A stretch of 64,000 nucleotides of DNA from Thelonectria olida (taxonomy: Eukaryota > Ascomycota > Sordariomycetes > Hypocreales > Nectriaceae), in assembly GCA_020736575.1 (NCBI GenBank), contig JAGPYM010000025.1:186001-250000 (forward strand), read 5' to 3'. The notes under the pieces were generated by a model. The model did no database searches and had not been told where the DNA came from. It was given only the letters and a program-made list of their open reading frames with translations. A program made the position numbers and the translations under genes. Shown here one piece after another: positions 10,024 through 21,365 of the stretch. Position 1 is the stretch's first letter. Each line of letters starts with the position of its first letter.

Positions 10024-11882
10024 ATTCCAGCTGTAGTTGGCTGTAGTCAATTCACAATGAAACATTATCATTAGTACTAGGTAAAGTGACAAGCTATCAC
10101 GCTTAACCTCACTCCTAACCTTAACCCTAATTTCATACCTGGCCTCACATCTAAGCAAACCTAACCTTATACCTAACCTCACACCTGAATGCTGTATGTG
10201 TGGCGGCGCTAGACTTTTGATATGAGAAGATCGTCGTGCAAACATTACCAAACCAGGGCTGGACTCTGAAAGTCAAGAGTGGTTGTCGTAATCTTCGGCA
10301 CAACCGACCCGGATCGTGTGGTAGTGACAGGGACTGGGGGATGATTTATGGGCATGTCTTGTTTGATTCGCAGCTTAAGAGCGTCATTTATGATGTTGGC
10401 GCCTGGTAAACGCCCAGTCAGAACACGAACCTAGAATACCTGGAGGCAAATTGTAACGAAGATCTATCTAGCATTTATGTCTAGATTCCAGTTAATACGT
10501 ACTTGGGGAGTCTCAACCTCGAACTTTCCCTCCCGTCATTGTCACCCCAAGCATCTGGAATGCAGCGGGCCGATGTAGTCAGCTACTGCGTAGTTAGAAG
10601 AAGCTGGGTGAAACAAGGCAAATCGGGCGATCCGGTCCATTCTCGATCGAGCTACACACCATGCTAAACCCTGTGCTGTCACTAGAAGCCCGCGTCTTCG
10701 CTGTGCGACGGTCCGAAGTGTACTTCACAATCACCCTGTCGACAGTGTCAGATGGATTAGTAACGGATGAGGAATCGTTGCCTGCCAGCATCGCGCAGAA
10801 CATGTCTCAGTAATGCATTTCCACCATTGTGCTCACGAATAGTTCGCCCCAGTGCTCCTGCGGGCGCTGTCTTGCGAAGTCACCAAATCGGAGGTGACGC
10901 ACTCGGACGATAAGCGTCAGACAGACCTCCATCTCACCTGGTTCCGCCGGCGTGGCTTCATCCCAAAGAAGAACACGCACCCCCGGATCCTCCGGGACTG
11001 CGCCGCTTGGGGGATGCCGTCACGTCGTCAGCAACCATGCAAGCCCGACAATGGTTTAGACCCTGATCCCTTCCGAGCTCCTGGATGCAAATCGACAAGG
11101 TGAATTTCCGATAGGACACGGCAATAAGAACGCAGCTCGTCATCCTCAAGGGGTTAAGCAACCGGAACCAGAATGACGGGTTGAACTACGTAGCAGAGAG
11201 TTCGTCGGGTGATTGGACTGTCTTGGCTGATTCCGGCGCCACAGCCTTTTCAGTCGATGCCCAGCTAGCACACGAGCGTCCAAGAGATTAAGCGACAATG
11301 GCTGAAGCCACAACGACCACATTGTCAATGCAATCGCCCAGCGCGGCAGCATGTGGACCGCGTCCCGATACTTTGCAGCTGAGCCGCAAAGATGCAGCGA
11401 TAATCACCGCAAACGCGTAGTCCAGGATGCACGGGATGACCCAAGTCTGAGCCCTGGACCAGACGAACCAGACAACCGGCGTCCGCGACCCAAATGGCCA
11501 TCTCCCGTTTAGCGTCGCGGGGACTAACCGATTCTTTGACACTTGTCACCTTATCATCTTGACTCGCCATGCGACCCAGAGAAAACCCACACAGAGTCGG
11601 GTCCGCGCATCCTAGGGAATAGACGAACGGAGTACGAAGTAGACTACACGGCATCGTTCCACATGTTTAAAAGATGAAAGGATCGCTGAGACCCCTGCAT
11701 TATGGGGTGGGACCCCCCAAGGAGAATCGCCATCCCATGATGGTCGAGGGAGGACAAAACACAGCGACCAGAACCTCACAGCTGCGAGAAGTCCATAGCC
11801 ATCATTTCGACCTTTGCTCACTCCTGGGTCAGTTATTCCCGCCCGAGAGGGATCGTCAGCGCACGGGACTCGCATAGTCACA
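10024..11882. other. Intergenic, about 1.9 kb, with telomere-like repeat
   Basis: The only structure seen is the CCTAAC-rich tract at 10106-10190. Open frames in both strands at 10.6-11.7 kb overlap each other and carry no recognisable domain. Confidence 0.55.
10106..10190. repeat. Degenerate CCTAAC / telomere-like tract
   Basis: The tract carries CCTCACTCCTAACCTTAACC, CCTAA, CCTCACATCTAA, AACCTAACC, TATACCTAACC and TCACACCTGA in an irregular array of about 6-12-base steps. On the minus strand it reads as GGTTAGG/AGGGTTA-like units with one exact TTAGGG. Fungal telomeres are (TTAGGG)n, so this may be a decayed interstitial telomere-type array or an unrelated minisatellite. Confidence 0.6.
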
Positions 11883-13274
11883 ATGCCTTTCCCAGCCCCA
11901 GGTCCAGTTGGTGTTCTTGTTCGGCTCCCTGCTCGGAACGGTCTCCCTTGGTGTTGGTGCTAACTGGATTTTCCCCTCGGTGCCAGAATGGACGCTCATT
12001 GTTGTCGCGGCAGCAGTCGTCGCGGCTCGAGTCTATCTACGCATAAAGATCCAGAAGCGAAAACTATTGAGCAGTGATGTTCTCATGGTTCTGGCTTGGG
12101 TGTCAGCTGTCGCGACGTCTTCGTTTGACATCAAGTTTGCGCAAATGGGCGCTCTCGATCACAAGGTCTTGACGACGCTTCAAGGCTACGATGGCACATC
12201 GGAGCAGGTAGTGTTTCTCTTGAAGGTGAGCGAGTCCGTGAACAACACTCATGCGCCGACTTAACATGGTTTCTCAGATGTTTTGGGCCAGCACAATCCC
12301 CTTCTTCACCACTTTTTACCTCTGCAAAGCTGCGCTCCTGGCAGTGTATCTGCAAGTCTTTCCGAAGTTCATGGTCAAGCGAAGAATATTGCTTTGGGCT
12401 ACGGTTGGCTACTGCGCGGTTGCGTACGTCGCCAGCATGCTGACGCTCTTTTGTGTCTGTCTTCCGATTCAAAGGAATTGGTAAGTGCTTCGCAACAACC
12501 TCAGTGAGAAATGTGAGGGTGCATCTTAGTGACTAACATGCATGATGCGCAGGACTCTGGATGAAGAGGAGGCATGCCCGGCGTCAACAACAGCGCTCGT
12601 CTTTCAAGTTGGCTGGGCGCTGCATTTCTTTGGCGACCTTCTCAGTAAGCACTTGAATCAAGGCATAATACAACATGTGAATCCTCTGACCGCAATCACA
12701 ACAGTCTTCGGTCTCCCTTGGTTCATCGTCCCTGGCTTGCAAATGAAATGGAAACTCAAGGTGGGAGTGTACTGCACTTTTTTGCTGGGACTGATCAACA
12801 TCATCTTCTGCCTTGTCCGCTTCATCACGATCCAGACTTCTCAAGTCAACAGTCGCCTTCCGCTCAGTCTAGTCGGCAAGTTTTATACCCTTCTCAAGTC
12901 CCCTCCAAGTGCCATCATTAACATTCAACGCAGAGCTATGGACCGCACTCGACTACAACATCGGGCTTGTGATTGCTTGCCTGCCATCTCTGAGACCATA
13001 CTTCCGAGGCAGACACGGCTCCGATTACCCCTACAACTCAAACAGCTACAGCAAGTCGGCGAAATCGAGACCGGGCGTGGCAGGCGAAGGTGGATTCAAG
13101 ATGATCAGCGAGCCTTACGGGCCGAATGCGACCAGATCGACGGCTTCCCGGGATCCGAACGCTCTCCCACAGTTTTCATCGACCCATTCCAACGACGACG
13201 AATCGTGGGACCAAGGCAAGAAGAGCAACGGCAGCGACATCGAATTGGTTCAAATCGGGGCGGTCGTGAGGTGA
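11883..13274 (+). CDS. Pth11-like/SAT4-type fungal 7-TM membrane protein (Rhodopsin_dom_fun)
   Basis: Six exons (11883-11901, 11987-12225, 12278-12480, 12553-12644, 12705-12875, 12934-13274) give 354 aa. The first is only 19 nt and encodes MPFPAP; splicing at the CTAAC-containing intron gives MPFPAPEWTLIVVAAA, a typical family start. Seven hydrophobic segments follow: IVVAAAVVAARV, LMVLAWVSAVA, FFTTFYLCKAALLAVYL, WATVGYCAVAYVASML, VGWALHFFGDLLIFGLPWF, VYCTFLLGLINIIFCLV and DYNIGLVIACLPSL. RNWTL..EEACP before TM5 and ELW..LDYN..LVIACLPSLRP at TM7 match the family. The tail of about 80 residues is Ser/Asn rich and cytosolic. The fifth intron (12876-12933) uses GC-AG (GCAAGT). Relatives include Pth11-type receptors sensing surfaces or nutrients; this member's ligand is unknown. 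Confidence 0.9.
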
Positions 13275-14920
13275 AAATTTTTGTTCTTTTCTTTCTCGTG
13301 TCCAGCAAGGAGCTGGGCGGTAATTAATGATCGACGACGAGTCAGGCACGGATCGCAAGGATAATAATGAGGCGACCAACAAGGGTCCAAACATTCACGA
13401 GTCATCATCCACGATTCTCCCCCACGGGAAGATTCCGGTCAAGCTAAATTCGTGCCCCGATTACCTTCGCAGTGGACCTCAAGACTGACGAGCGGAGGCC
13501 GCCTTGTGCGCGGAGCGGAGGGTCGTGAGCAGAGCAGTCTACGAGTGAGATTACCGCATCTGATGTTAGGGACATTAAGTATTCTGTGCTCTGATAGTCA
13601 TCCGAGTGGTGGAACAGGACCAGTTAATACGGACCAGGGATCCATTTTCCAGAAAGCATCCAGGTCACCATGGGATGCGACCTTGCGCTGTCGGGACTGC
13701 TAGACCAACCGCCCAGCGGGCGACGTGGGTGGGTTGTTGCAAAGAGTCAGTCGCATGCTTGATGAAGTGGAGAAGGCCTCGACTCGCCTCATTTCAGGGG
13801 CACCAAGGAATAGATGGAAACAACACGAAAAGCCATTTTGGGGTTGTCGTTCTTATGTGAAGCGAAAGACGCTCTCACGGCCGTCATGGCGTAGTTATCG
13901 CCGCCTTGGCTGCGCCATGACGCCCTCGGAACCTGCAGCCGCCGGAATTAACCACCTTGAGGGCATAGATGCGCCAGACAGACGGCAGACCAATGGGGCT
14001 TTTGGTTGCCCTGGTCGATTCCCCATCTCACGACGCCATGGCCGTGGGTCGCTTGCCCTGGTCAACCCAAGTTCATATCCCTGAGCTAGCGGTTGGACTA
14101 AGAACAGGGAGCCAAGCTGGAAGACTGCGAACCGGAGAATGGCCAAAATGCGGCATGATGCAGATGGCACAGCATTATATCGAACTACTCGGTGATTTTG
14201 ATCAATGGCCACGTGGAAAGGCACCCACAAGGTTACCCCTGATGGAGCCTCTGATGCCAGGTGTCGTTGCTAGGGATATGCAGAGTGCCATATAATGGCG
14301 AATTTACCTGCGACAGGCCGTCTTAATCAGCAGATGGGATTTAATTCTGTATAACTCACCCATGCACCCTCAATCGTGGATTAATCAAGTTATACGGAGC
14401 TACATAGCGTGACATTTCTAGGATAACTTCGGTCTGTTTCAAGAAGGAGAGCAGCGTTTCCAGATTCGGAAAGTGTTTCGTTTTATCTCATCACATTCCA
14501 TGGTATTGTTAATTACATGCTCATTCAGACCAGCCATGTCCGACAGGCGATCATGCAAGTACAACAAGTAAGCCTACCCATACCCAATGTCATCTCTTGG
14601 GAGGAACAGCCGTAATCGGCCTTTCAATATGTAGTTCTAGTATTGAGTTGATTCGATTTGGTCTTGCGTATGGATTTTGAACTTTTCGTCGTCTTTGTGC
14701 CGTTGTGATGCTTGTGGCTACGACTCCATAGAAAAGGCCCTCACCACGCACGTGGGTGAGATTGCGACCCCGAATGGGACAATGAGACTCAAAACCAAGC
14801 CGCAGCTTATCGCAGTCTGCGTCGAGGGCCCGAAAACTGACTGCAAGATGTACGAATGCGCGAATTCGAAACCTCTTCTAGGTATTCTCTACCAATGGCC
14901 TTGTCGTTTGGCGCAGAATC
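13275..14920. other. Intergenic, about 1.6 kb
   Basis: No supported gene. Short open frames in several phases (13.45-14.3 kb) lack domain features or plausible splice partners. Confidence 0.55.
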
Positions 14921-17666
14921 ATGGTCATTCTTCGAGCACTGCGCCAGTCTCCGGCATATCTGTATGTCAAGGCGTACTGTCTCTGCGCCCTGGTGTCGCT
15001 CTTTAAAACCACTCCAATATCTTCTGCTATTTCTCAAGTCAAGACTCAGTTTCACCATAATAACTTCCGACGCCTTAGGACCCTCGGAGGGCCTCGACTT
15101 GGGCAGCTTGGCAGACACCAGTGTTCTCTACGCCCTCCTGGATCGTCGCCCTGCCTAAATTCTGGCTCCATTGTGGACTTTGGTCTATCTTCAAAGCAGC
15201 ATAACAAATCAAGGCCTCAATCTCGAACCAGGAAGATTTTGAGAAGGTGGCATAAAAGGGCAGTCGATTTATCCGAAATTAAAAAGCTCCTACAACGAGA
15301 TGATAAGGATTTCAAAGCCTATCCGGAGTTGGCATGGGATGCGGCTGTTCGATCTTCCCCCTCCTTGCATCCGGAAGAGAAAAGGTTTATCGAATTGAGA
15401 AAACAAAGGATATCTTCCCAAGGTGCAAATTCACTGCAAAAGTTCCTGGGACTGCCGCCGGACGAGGTCATTGACCCCAGAGACGTGCCCCTTGTCGCAC
15501 TGGGAGGCTCAGGGGGAGGCTACCGGGCCATGTACGGTTTCGCAGCTTTCATATCAGCCTGCAAGAAGAGCCATTTTTGGGATTGCATCACTTGGACAGC
15601 AGCAGTTAGTGGAAGCTGTTGGACATTGGGGGCATATTACACCATTGCTTGCCAGGATGTCTCAAAGCTAACTCGGCACTACCTCTCCGTGGCCAAAGAG
15701 ATGGTGCATCCCATTAGCATCTCAGCCTTGAACATAGTGATTAGGAGTAGCAGAGGGGTTTACTTCCTGATCGGGCCTTTGGTTCGGAAAGCTCAATGCA
15801 GTATCATTGGCCTGGGCATCATGGACCTCTATGCGACGCTGATAACCACGTACCAATTCCTTTCCCGTCAACCTGGCGCACGACTGAGCCGGGCCACCTT
15901 TCAACTGTCAAAGGTCTGGACTCGCTCGGGGCTCAACGTGGCTGCTGAGCCAATGCCTATCTTCACAGCAGTGAGACGAGCGCCGAAGAACGCAGTTGGA
16001 GTCAAGGCCAACAGAGACTCATCCATCAGCAAAGGGCAGCCCCCTATGCGATCTCTCACTCAACATGACTCGAACTACTTGAAACTGGGTTCCATTATAG
16101 ACGGTTCTGCGCCACGTACAGCCGAAAGCTCGCAAGGCAAAGGGTTGTTCCAATGGTTCGAAATGTCGCCGCTCGAAATCGGTTGCGCTGAAACACAGAG
16201 ATACGTCCCAACCTGGGCGTGGGGCCGCACGTTTGTATCTGGAAAGTCCGTTGATCGAAAGCCCGAGCAGTCCTTGTCTCTTTTGCTCGGACAGTGTACC
16301 AGTGCGCCAGCTGGCCCTCTAACGGCATACATCTCTGCTCTCCTGGCTTCCATACCAAAAGGAACCATCATGTCTCGAGTCTTGTTTGCAGCCAACAAAT
16401 TTGCAAGTATGAAGAGGTGGGAGCATCTTTGGGCCAACCCTATCCGTGCTGGGCATGATCCCAATCCATTTTATGGCATGGGGACTAGCTTTGTAGCACA
16501 GGCTCATCAGGAGAAGGACGTGGGATGGGACCTTCTTAACTTTGGAGTGAGCGAACTCGACACATCCCGACTATTCAACTTGGCCTCTCGATCAAAGGAC
16601 AAGTGGTTGGAGAATCTTGCTCATCGCATATTTACGCCAACCGAGTGGGACGAACTAAACCGCCTCTTGACAGGGATGCAAGATCCAACTCAGCGAAAAG
16701 AGACGATGACGCGCTATCTGTCGATTGTATACGCCATCAAAGCAGCAGCATACAAGGCGCTTCGCAGGTTCCATGCTGTGTCGTGGGAGCACTTGGTTGT
16801 TAGCGCTGATGTCTTTTCACTCAAGCATCAACATGACGAGGACTCTCAAGACCATCACGTTAGCTTTTCAAGCAGGTTTCAAGACGAGCATGGTACGAGT
16901 GACTTACCAAAGCTTCGCCTAAATCTGTCTTGGAGCGGTGAGAGAGTAACTGCAAGGGTCACAGCTGAGAAACGGTCTTTTTCTACGCAGGTGAAACGCG
17001 AGGATACTGGCCAGGACAAGTTTGCTGAACAAGACCCGCCAAACGAGCCATGGGAGGCACAGGGACGAGTTAGGCTCATGGACAGTGGCATGTCGAACAA
17101 TCTACCCAACCATATCCTCGCAAGGCCTGAAAGATGCGCAGACGTAATAGTTGCGTTTGATGCTTCGTCCGATGTTCAAACGGACTCGGCCATCCGACGC
17201 ATCCACAACTTTGCGGAAGACTGCCATATCGACTTGGAGGACACCACAAATTTGTTCGAGCCTCCTCCCCGAGTTGACCCCGTGTCTGAAGGGACTAAAT
17301 CTGATGAATCCGGGGTTCAGTCTCAATATATAGACCGTTTTGCGAGCGTATTCCGGGGCACTCGACAGAACGGCCATAGCATTTACATCATCTACTGTCC
17401 GCTGCTGCCCAGCATTGCCAATCCTTCTTTCCATCCTTCGGTAGGTACTTCTCTTGTATTTATCACTGAAACTAACAGTATCATAGCAAGCCTCCTTCTC
17501 AACCTCCTATAACCTCGTGTGGACACAAGACCAAGTACACGAGCTGTTCCAAACGGTGGAGTCTAATGCGTTTGACTACGCTATGCACATACTCAGGCAG
17601 GTGTTGAGAAAGGTTTATTTGGACAAAAAAGCCAAGAGAACAAAGCAAACTGATTCCTCGCCATAA
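14921..17666 (+). CDS. Cytosolic phospholipase A2-like (cPLA2/lysophospholipase) protein
   Basis: Exon 1 is 14921-17440 and exon 2 is 17487-17666 (46-nt intron), giving 899 aa. VALGGSGGGYRAMYGF is the glycine-rich oxyanion loop. TWTAAVSGSCWTLG holds the nucleophile Ser in a GxSGS-like setting, and RLMDSGMSNNLP holds the catalytic Asp. This Ser-Asp dyad enzyme family (PLA2_B/cPLA2) hydrolyses phospholipid acyl chains. About 165 residues precede the catalytic core, including a possible membrane-proximal start (MVILRALRQSPAYLYVKAYC). The stretch 15063-15205 reads better in two other frames, as if three +1 shifts occurred while the main frame stayed open. Splicing the 3' intron replaces a short tail by QASFSTSYNLVWTQDQVH. 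The stop is only 105 nt from the stop of the convergent kinase-ankyrin gene. Confidence 0.88.
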
Positions 17667-17771
17667 ATTGATAGATATATGAATGAATAAATGCTACAGC
17701 AAAGTCTGACTTCAGCGGTTTATGTCATTGCTGGAGGTCGCTTCCGGGCAGCAGTTGACAACTTTTCACAT

Positions 17772-20257
17772 CTAATATTCGCGAACAGTGGCACCTCTCG
17801 TCTTATACTCCCGGTGAGGCTGCAACCCTGAAAGAGTGTCAGTATTCAAAGTGGCCGCCGCAGACTCCTCGGGTCCGTCAGGCTGTTCCAGCTCAAGGTC
17901 GTGGGATGGTCGGACACATCGAACCCCTTCCTCATAACATCGCAGGCATAGAGCAAAGGTATAACACGATTTGCAACTATACCAAGCGTATTTAGTCTGG
18001 ATTGTCAGTAAACACCCATCACACCACACTTCGTCGTTATCGAATGGGACTGCGCTTCGCCAACCCTTGGCCCGATCATCACGAAATTGAATTTGCCTTT
18101 TCTTCGCCGAAAACAAGAGAAAGTTGACAACTTGAGTATGGCCTTGGCACTTGGCCCACCAGAGAGGACTGCGTCCGAAGCGATCCTTGATACTCAATTG
18201 AGCATTCTCGTTCTCCACCAGGAGCCGAACCGTCTCCAGATGGCCGTTCCTCGCAGCAGCAGATAAAGCGGTGTTGTTCTGCCTGTCTGTGGTATTCACA
18301 GAGAAGGGCTCTGCGGCGAGGAGTACCGCGACGATGGCAGCATGCCCAAACCTTGCCGCGAAAAACAATGGCGTGCGGCCAAATGTGTCGGTCTTGCGTA
18401 CTGTGGAGGCTCCCTCCCACCGCAAGAGCGCTTTCACCGCCTTGAGGTTGCCTCTTGCCGAAGCCACATGAAGGGGAGACAGCACGTCCCATAAAGTTAT
18501 CCCACATTGGGCCATGTTCTCTACCAGTAGCTCGAGAACTTCCATATGGGCGCCCTCTAATGCTGAGAGTACTAGTTTGGAACTGGCACCATCAGAATCG
18601 TCAGGCCAGCTAGACAGAGGTAGTAACAGCTTCACTACCTCTACGTGTCCATTCTTTACAGCCAGACTTATTGGTCTGTTGAAATTAGAGTCGTACGCTT
18701 CACCATCTGCTCCGCATTCAAGAAACCGTGCGACGGCCTCAGCATCTCCATTCTCTGCAGCCGAATGTATTGACGAATACCGATTCTCGCGAAGACGAAC
18801 CTCAGTATTTGGGGAGAACTGGCTTTGGGTGGGATCCGTCATCTGCCTTTGGAAAACCGCGGTTGGCTCGTGAGTTGCTGGCCATGCCGTGGACCCCCGC
18901 TCTGAGCCTTGAGAATCGATACGTATGGGTTCTGGGGAGCCATACTCGGTGGTTGTAGCTTGGTCTTTTATGAGAGAGCGGGACGGAGGCTGAATTGTTG
19001 ACCACGATGCAGAGCCCGCAGTATCATCTTGCAAGCCGCTTGGCATTGTGTCCGAGGAGTTGACATTCAAAGCAGAAACCTCTACCGTTGATACCTCGGG
19101 CACGGGGGATGAAACGATCCAGGAGCATGCTAAAGCGTCGGCGGCAGTTGGGCGATGACGCGGCGAGCCGCTCATAGTCAAGGCAATGAAGTCTTTACAT
19201 TCGACGCTCAGCGAGTTGTCGTCGGGGAAGGGATCACCTATCATAACGTAGCGGTACAGGTCCGTGGATGAGTCGAACGGCAGTCGACCGGTAGCGATAC
19301 GAAAGGCGATAGCCCCAATCGCCCAGATATCAACTGCAAGAGAATACGTTTTGCTCGTGATGAGATCCAGATCGGACATCACAAATATATTCTGAAGCTC
19401 AGGTGCGAGATACGGCGTAGTTCCGACTATCGTGCGTAGAGCTGTGGACTCATTTTGCTTGCTGCAGCCAAAGTCGGAAATTTTCACCCACCAGTTTGGG
19501 CCTTTGTGTTGCACGAGAATGTTCTGAGATAAATCTTGTCAGATAATTCAGCTTGAAGGATAAAGAATTGTGTTGCTGTGGTCCGCGCTCTGGGAGGAGA
19601 AACGAAGAAATAGTGATAGTGAATGAGTGAGGCATGATGTTAAGAACTCACCTTAGGCTTCAAGTCGCGATGTGCAAAGTTGCTTTTATGCATGAATGCA
19701 ACTCCCTGTAGGACCTGCTGCGTAATTGCCTTTGCCTGGGCCTCTGGGAGAGGATGGTGGAGATACGCCTGTAGATCTCCCAAGGGGAGATACTCCATTG
19801 TGATAAACAGAGAGCCGAAGGTCCTATACCAGCCAAAGGATGGGACAAAACAGTCCCGATACTTTAGTTGTTTGACATGTGTTAATCGCTGGCTATAAAA
19901 AAGTGGCTCAAGGCATTATTCCATCCATACCTGTGCGTGTGAGAATTTAACGATGGCTGAAATCTCCCGGGATAAGAATTTGGCTTCAAGTGAAGATTTG
20001 TCGAAAGCTGTCTCTATTTCCTTTACAGCCCGAACCTTGCCAGTGCTGGGACCGGAAGTGCATTCTTGAAGCCAGACATCACCGAAGGAGCCTCTGCCCA
20101 GCCTGGCTTTAGGCTCCCATTTTTCCTCTTGAGGCCGCCGCCACCACCCCTTTGCGGGGTCAGAGATGTAGATAACGTGGACGGTGCACCTGTTGCCGTC
20201 GATGCTGCTTTCAAGCTCCCAATCGCGTACCTGATCGGGTATAGCGTCGTCGTCCAT
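17772..20257 (-). CDS. Protein kinase - ankyrin repeats - ZZ zinc finger protein
   Basis: The exons are 20257-19931, 19861-19652 and 19523-17772, giving 762 aa. The kinase has LGRGSFGDVW (residues about 53-62), the ATP-contacting Lys in RAVKEIE (K79), HRDLKPKN (about 173-180), DFG (196-198) and YLAPEL, so it should be active as a Ser/Thr kinase. A Ser/Thr-rich linker follows. About five ankyrin repeats start near residue 430 (IHSAAENGDAEAVARFLECG, PISLAVKNGHVEVVKLLLP, PLHVASARGNLKAVKALLRW, PLFFAARFGHAAIVAVLLA, ALSAAARNGHLETVRLLVE). A ZZ-type zinc finger (CDGC...CKSC...CLRC...H) lies near 680-725. Ankyrin and ZZ modules bind proteins; the order kinase-ANK-ZZ suggests a signalling scaffold. The glutamate usual in HRDLKPEN is Lys here. 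The gene is divergent from the hydrolase at 21366. Confidence 0.93.
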
Positions 20258-21365
20258 TGGGAGTGACTCTGAGGGAGGCGACCTGAACGTTGGCGTGGTT
20301 TGGGATGAGACTCAAGTCCGGTGAGAAAAAGTGAGACTGAGATTCCACGTCAGGTCACGAGGAAAGATTTGTGTTTAGCCAATGAAGGATGCACATTTGG
20401 TCCTGGGTGGCGTTCGACGTGCATATTTCGCGCCGAACTGGTAATAGGATACTCACGAGACACAAGTTTCCAACAGTACCCGGGTCAAGCTAAGTTTGAG
20501 ATACACTGCTGATTGAGTATTTAGTTTTACATTTATATAATTCAAACCAAGTACAGAAGTCGTGAATTCCTCAAGTGCCTCTTGAGCTCTCTCATTGGTT
20601 TAGTTTGATATAGGAAGTCTGCATACGCCTATTTGTAGCGATTGGCCTCTTGGCTATTGCTGCTTTAAATTGTGGCACTTTCAATTGGCAAGAAGTCAGC
20701 AATTTGGCTGCCGTGTGTTGTATTATTAGTTAAGTTGTGCGGACAGGGTCGGATGGAGGGGCGCTTTTATATTGGAGGCTTTTACCATTGTCGCAATCAT
20801 CTTCTTGCGGGCGTCATTCCTGGGTGCATTCTTCCTCTCCTAGGTATAATAGAGGAATCAGTAGAATAGAATGCAATCTCAGCCGTAGTTCTCAAATCTC
20901 CATCCAGCCCGGTTCCTCACTCAAGACACCAAAGCCTCTCCCAATAATTCGCAAGGGTTCTCGGAAATCTCCAATTGTCCGGCACTTCCTCCTTGTTACG
21001 TCCGCCCTCAGCATAGACCACCTCATGGAAATAGGACATAAGCCCACGGCTAAATGGGTAGAATTATCTCCATCTCGTAAGCAAAAATGCTGACGATCAA
21101 CCCAATGCTTCTGGGCCAATAATCTTTTGCGTCATCCGACAATCATTCCGTTAGTGGAGGCCATACGCTATTCCCTTTCAGGCAAACACTCTCATACTCG
21201 TCAACGGCAGCTATTCAGAGTCCTGGGAGAAGCTCTTAGAAAAGTAAAATTGTCTATAAAACTATCAAGACTTCCCGCTCATGTTCTTGTCATCAGCGCT
21301 CTTAGCATCTCACTTCAATTCATTCAAGCACCGTCTCAAAAACACCAAGCAACACCTCCACCACA
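20258..21365. other. Intergenic, divergent promoter region
   Basis: This lies between the kinase-ankyrin gene and the alpha/beta hydrolase gene, which point away from each other. The last 100 nt before 21366 are C/A-rich leader. No coding signal was seen. Confidence 0.6.

Noticed and set aside
12542..13327. 261-codon unspliced frame in the Pth11-like gene
   Set aside because: It runs through two introns (12645-12704 and 12876-12933); splicing restores the TM helices and family motifs.
13450..14300. Several 80-119-codon frames on both strands
   Set aside because: They overlap each other, show no signal peptide, domain or splice partners, and look like chance frames in GC-richer DNA.
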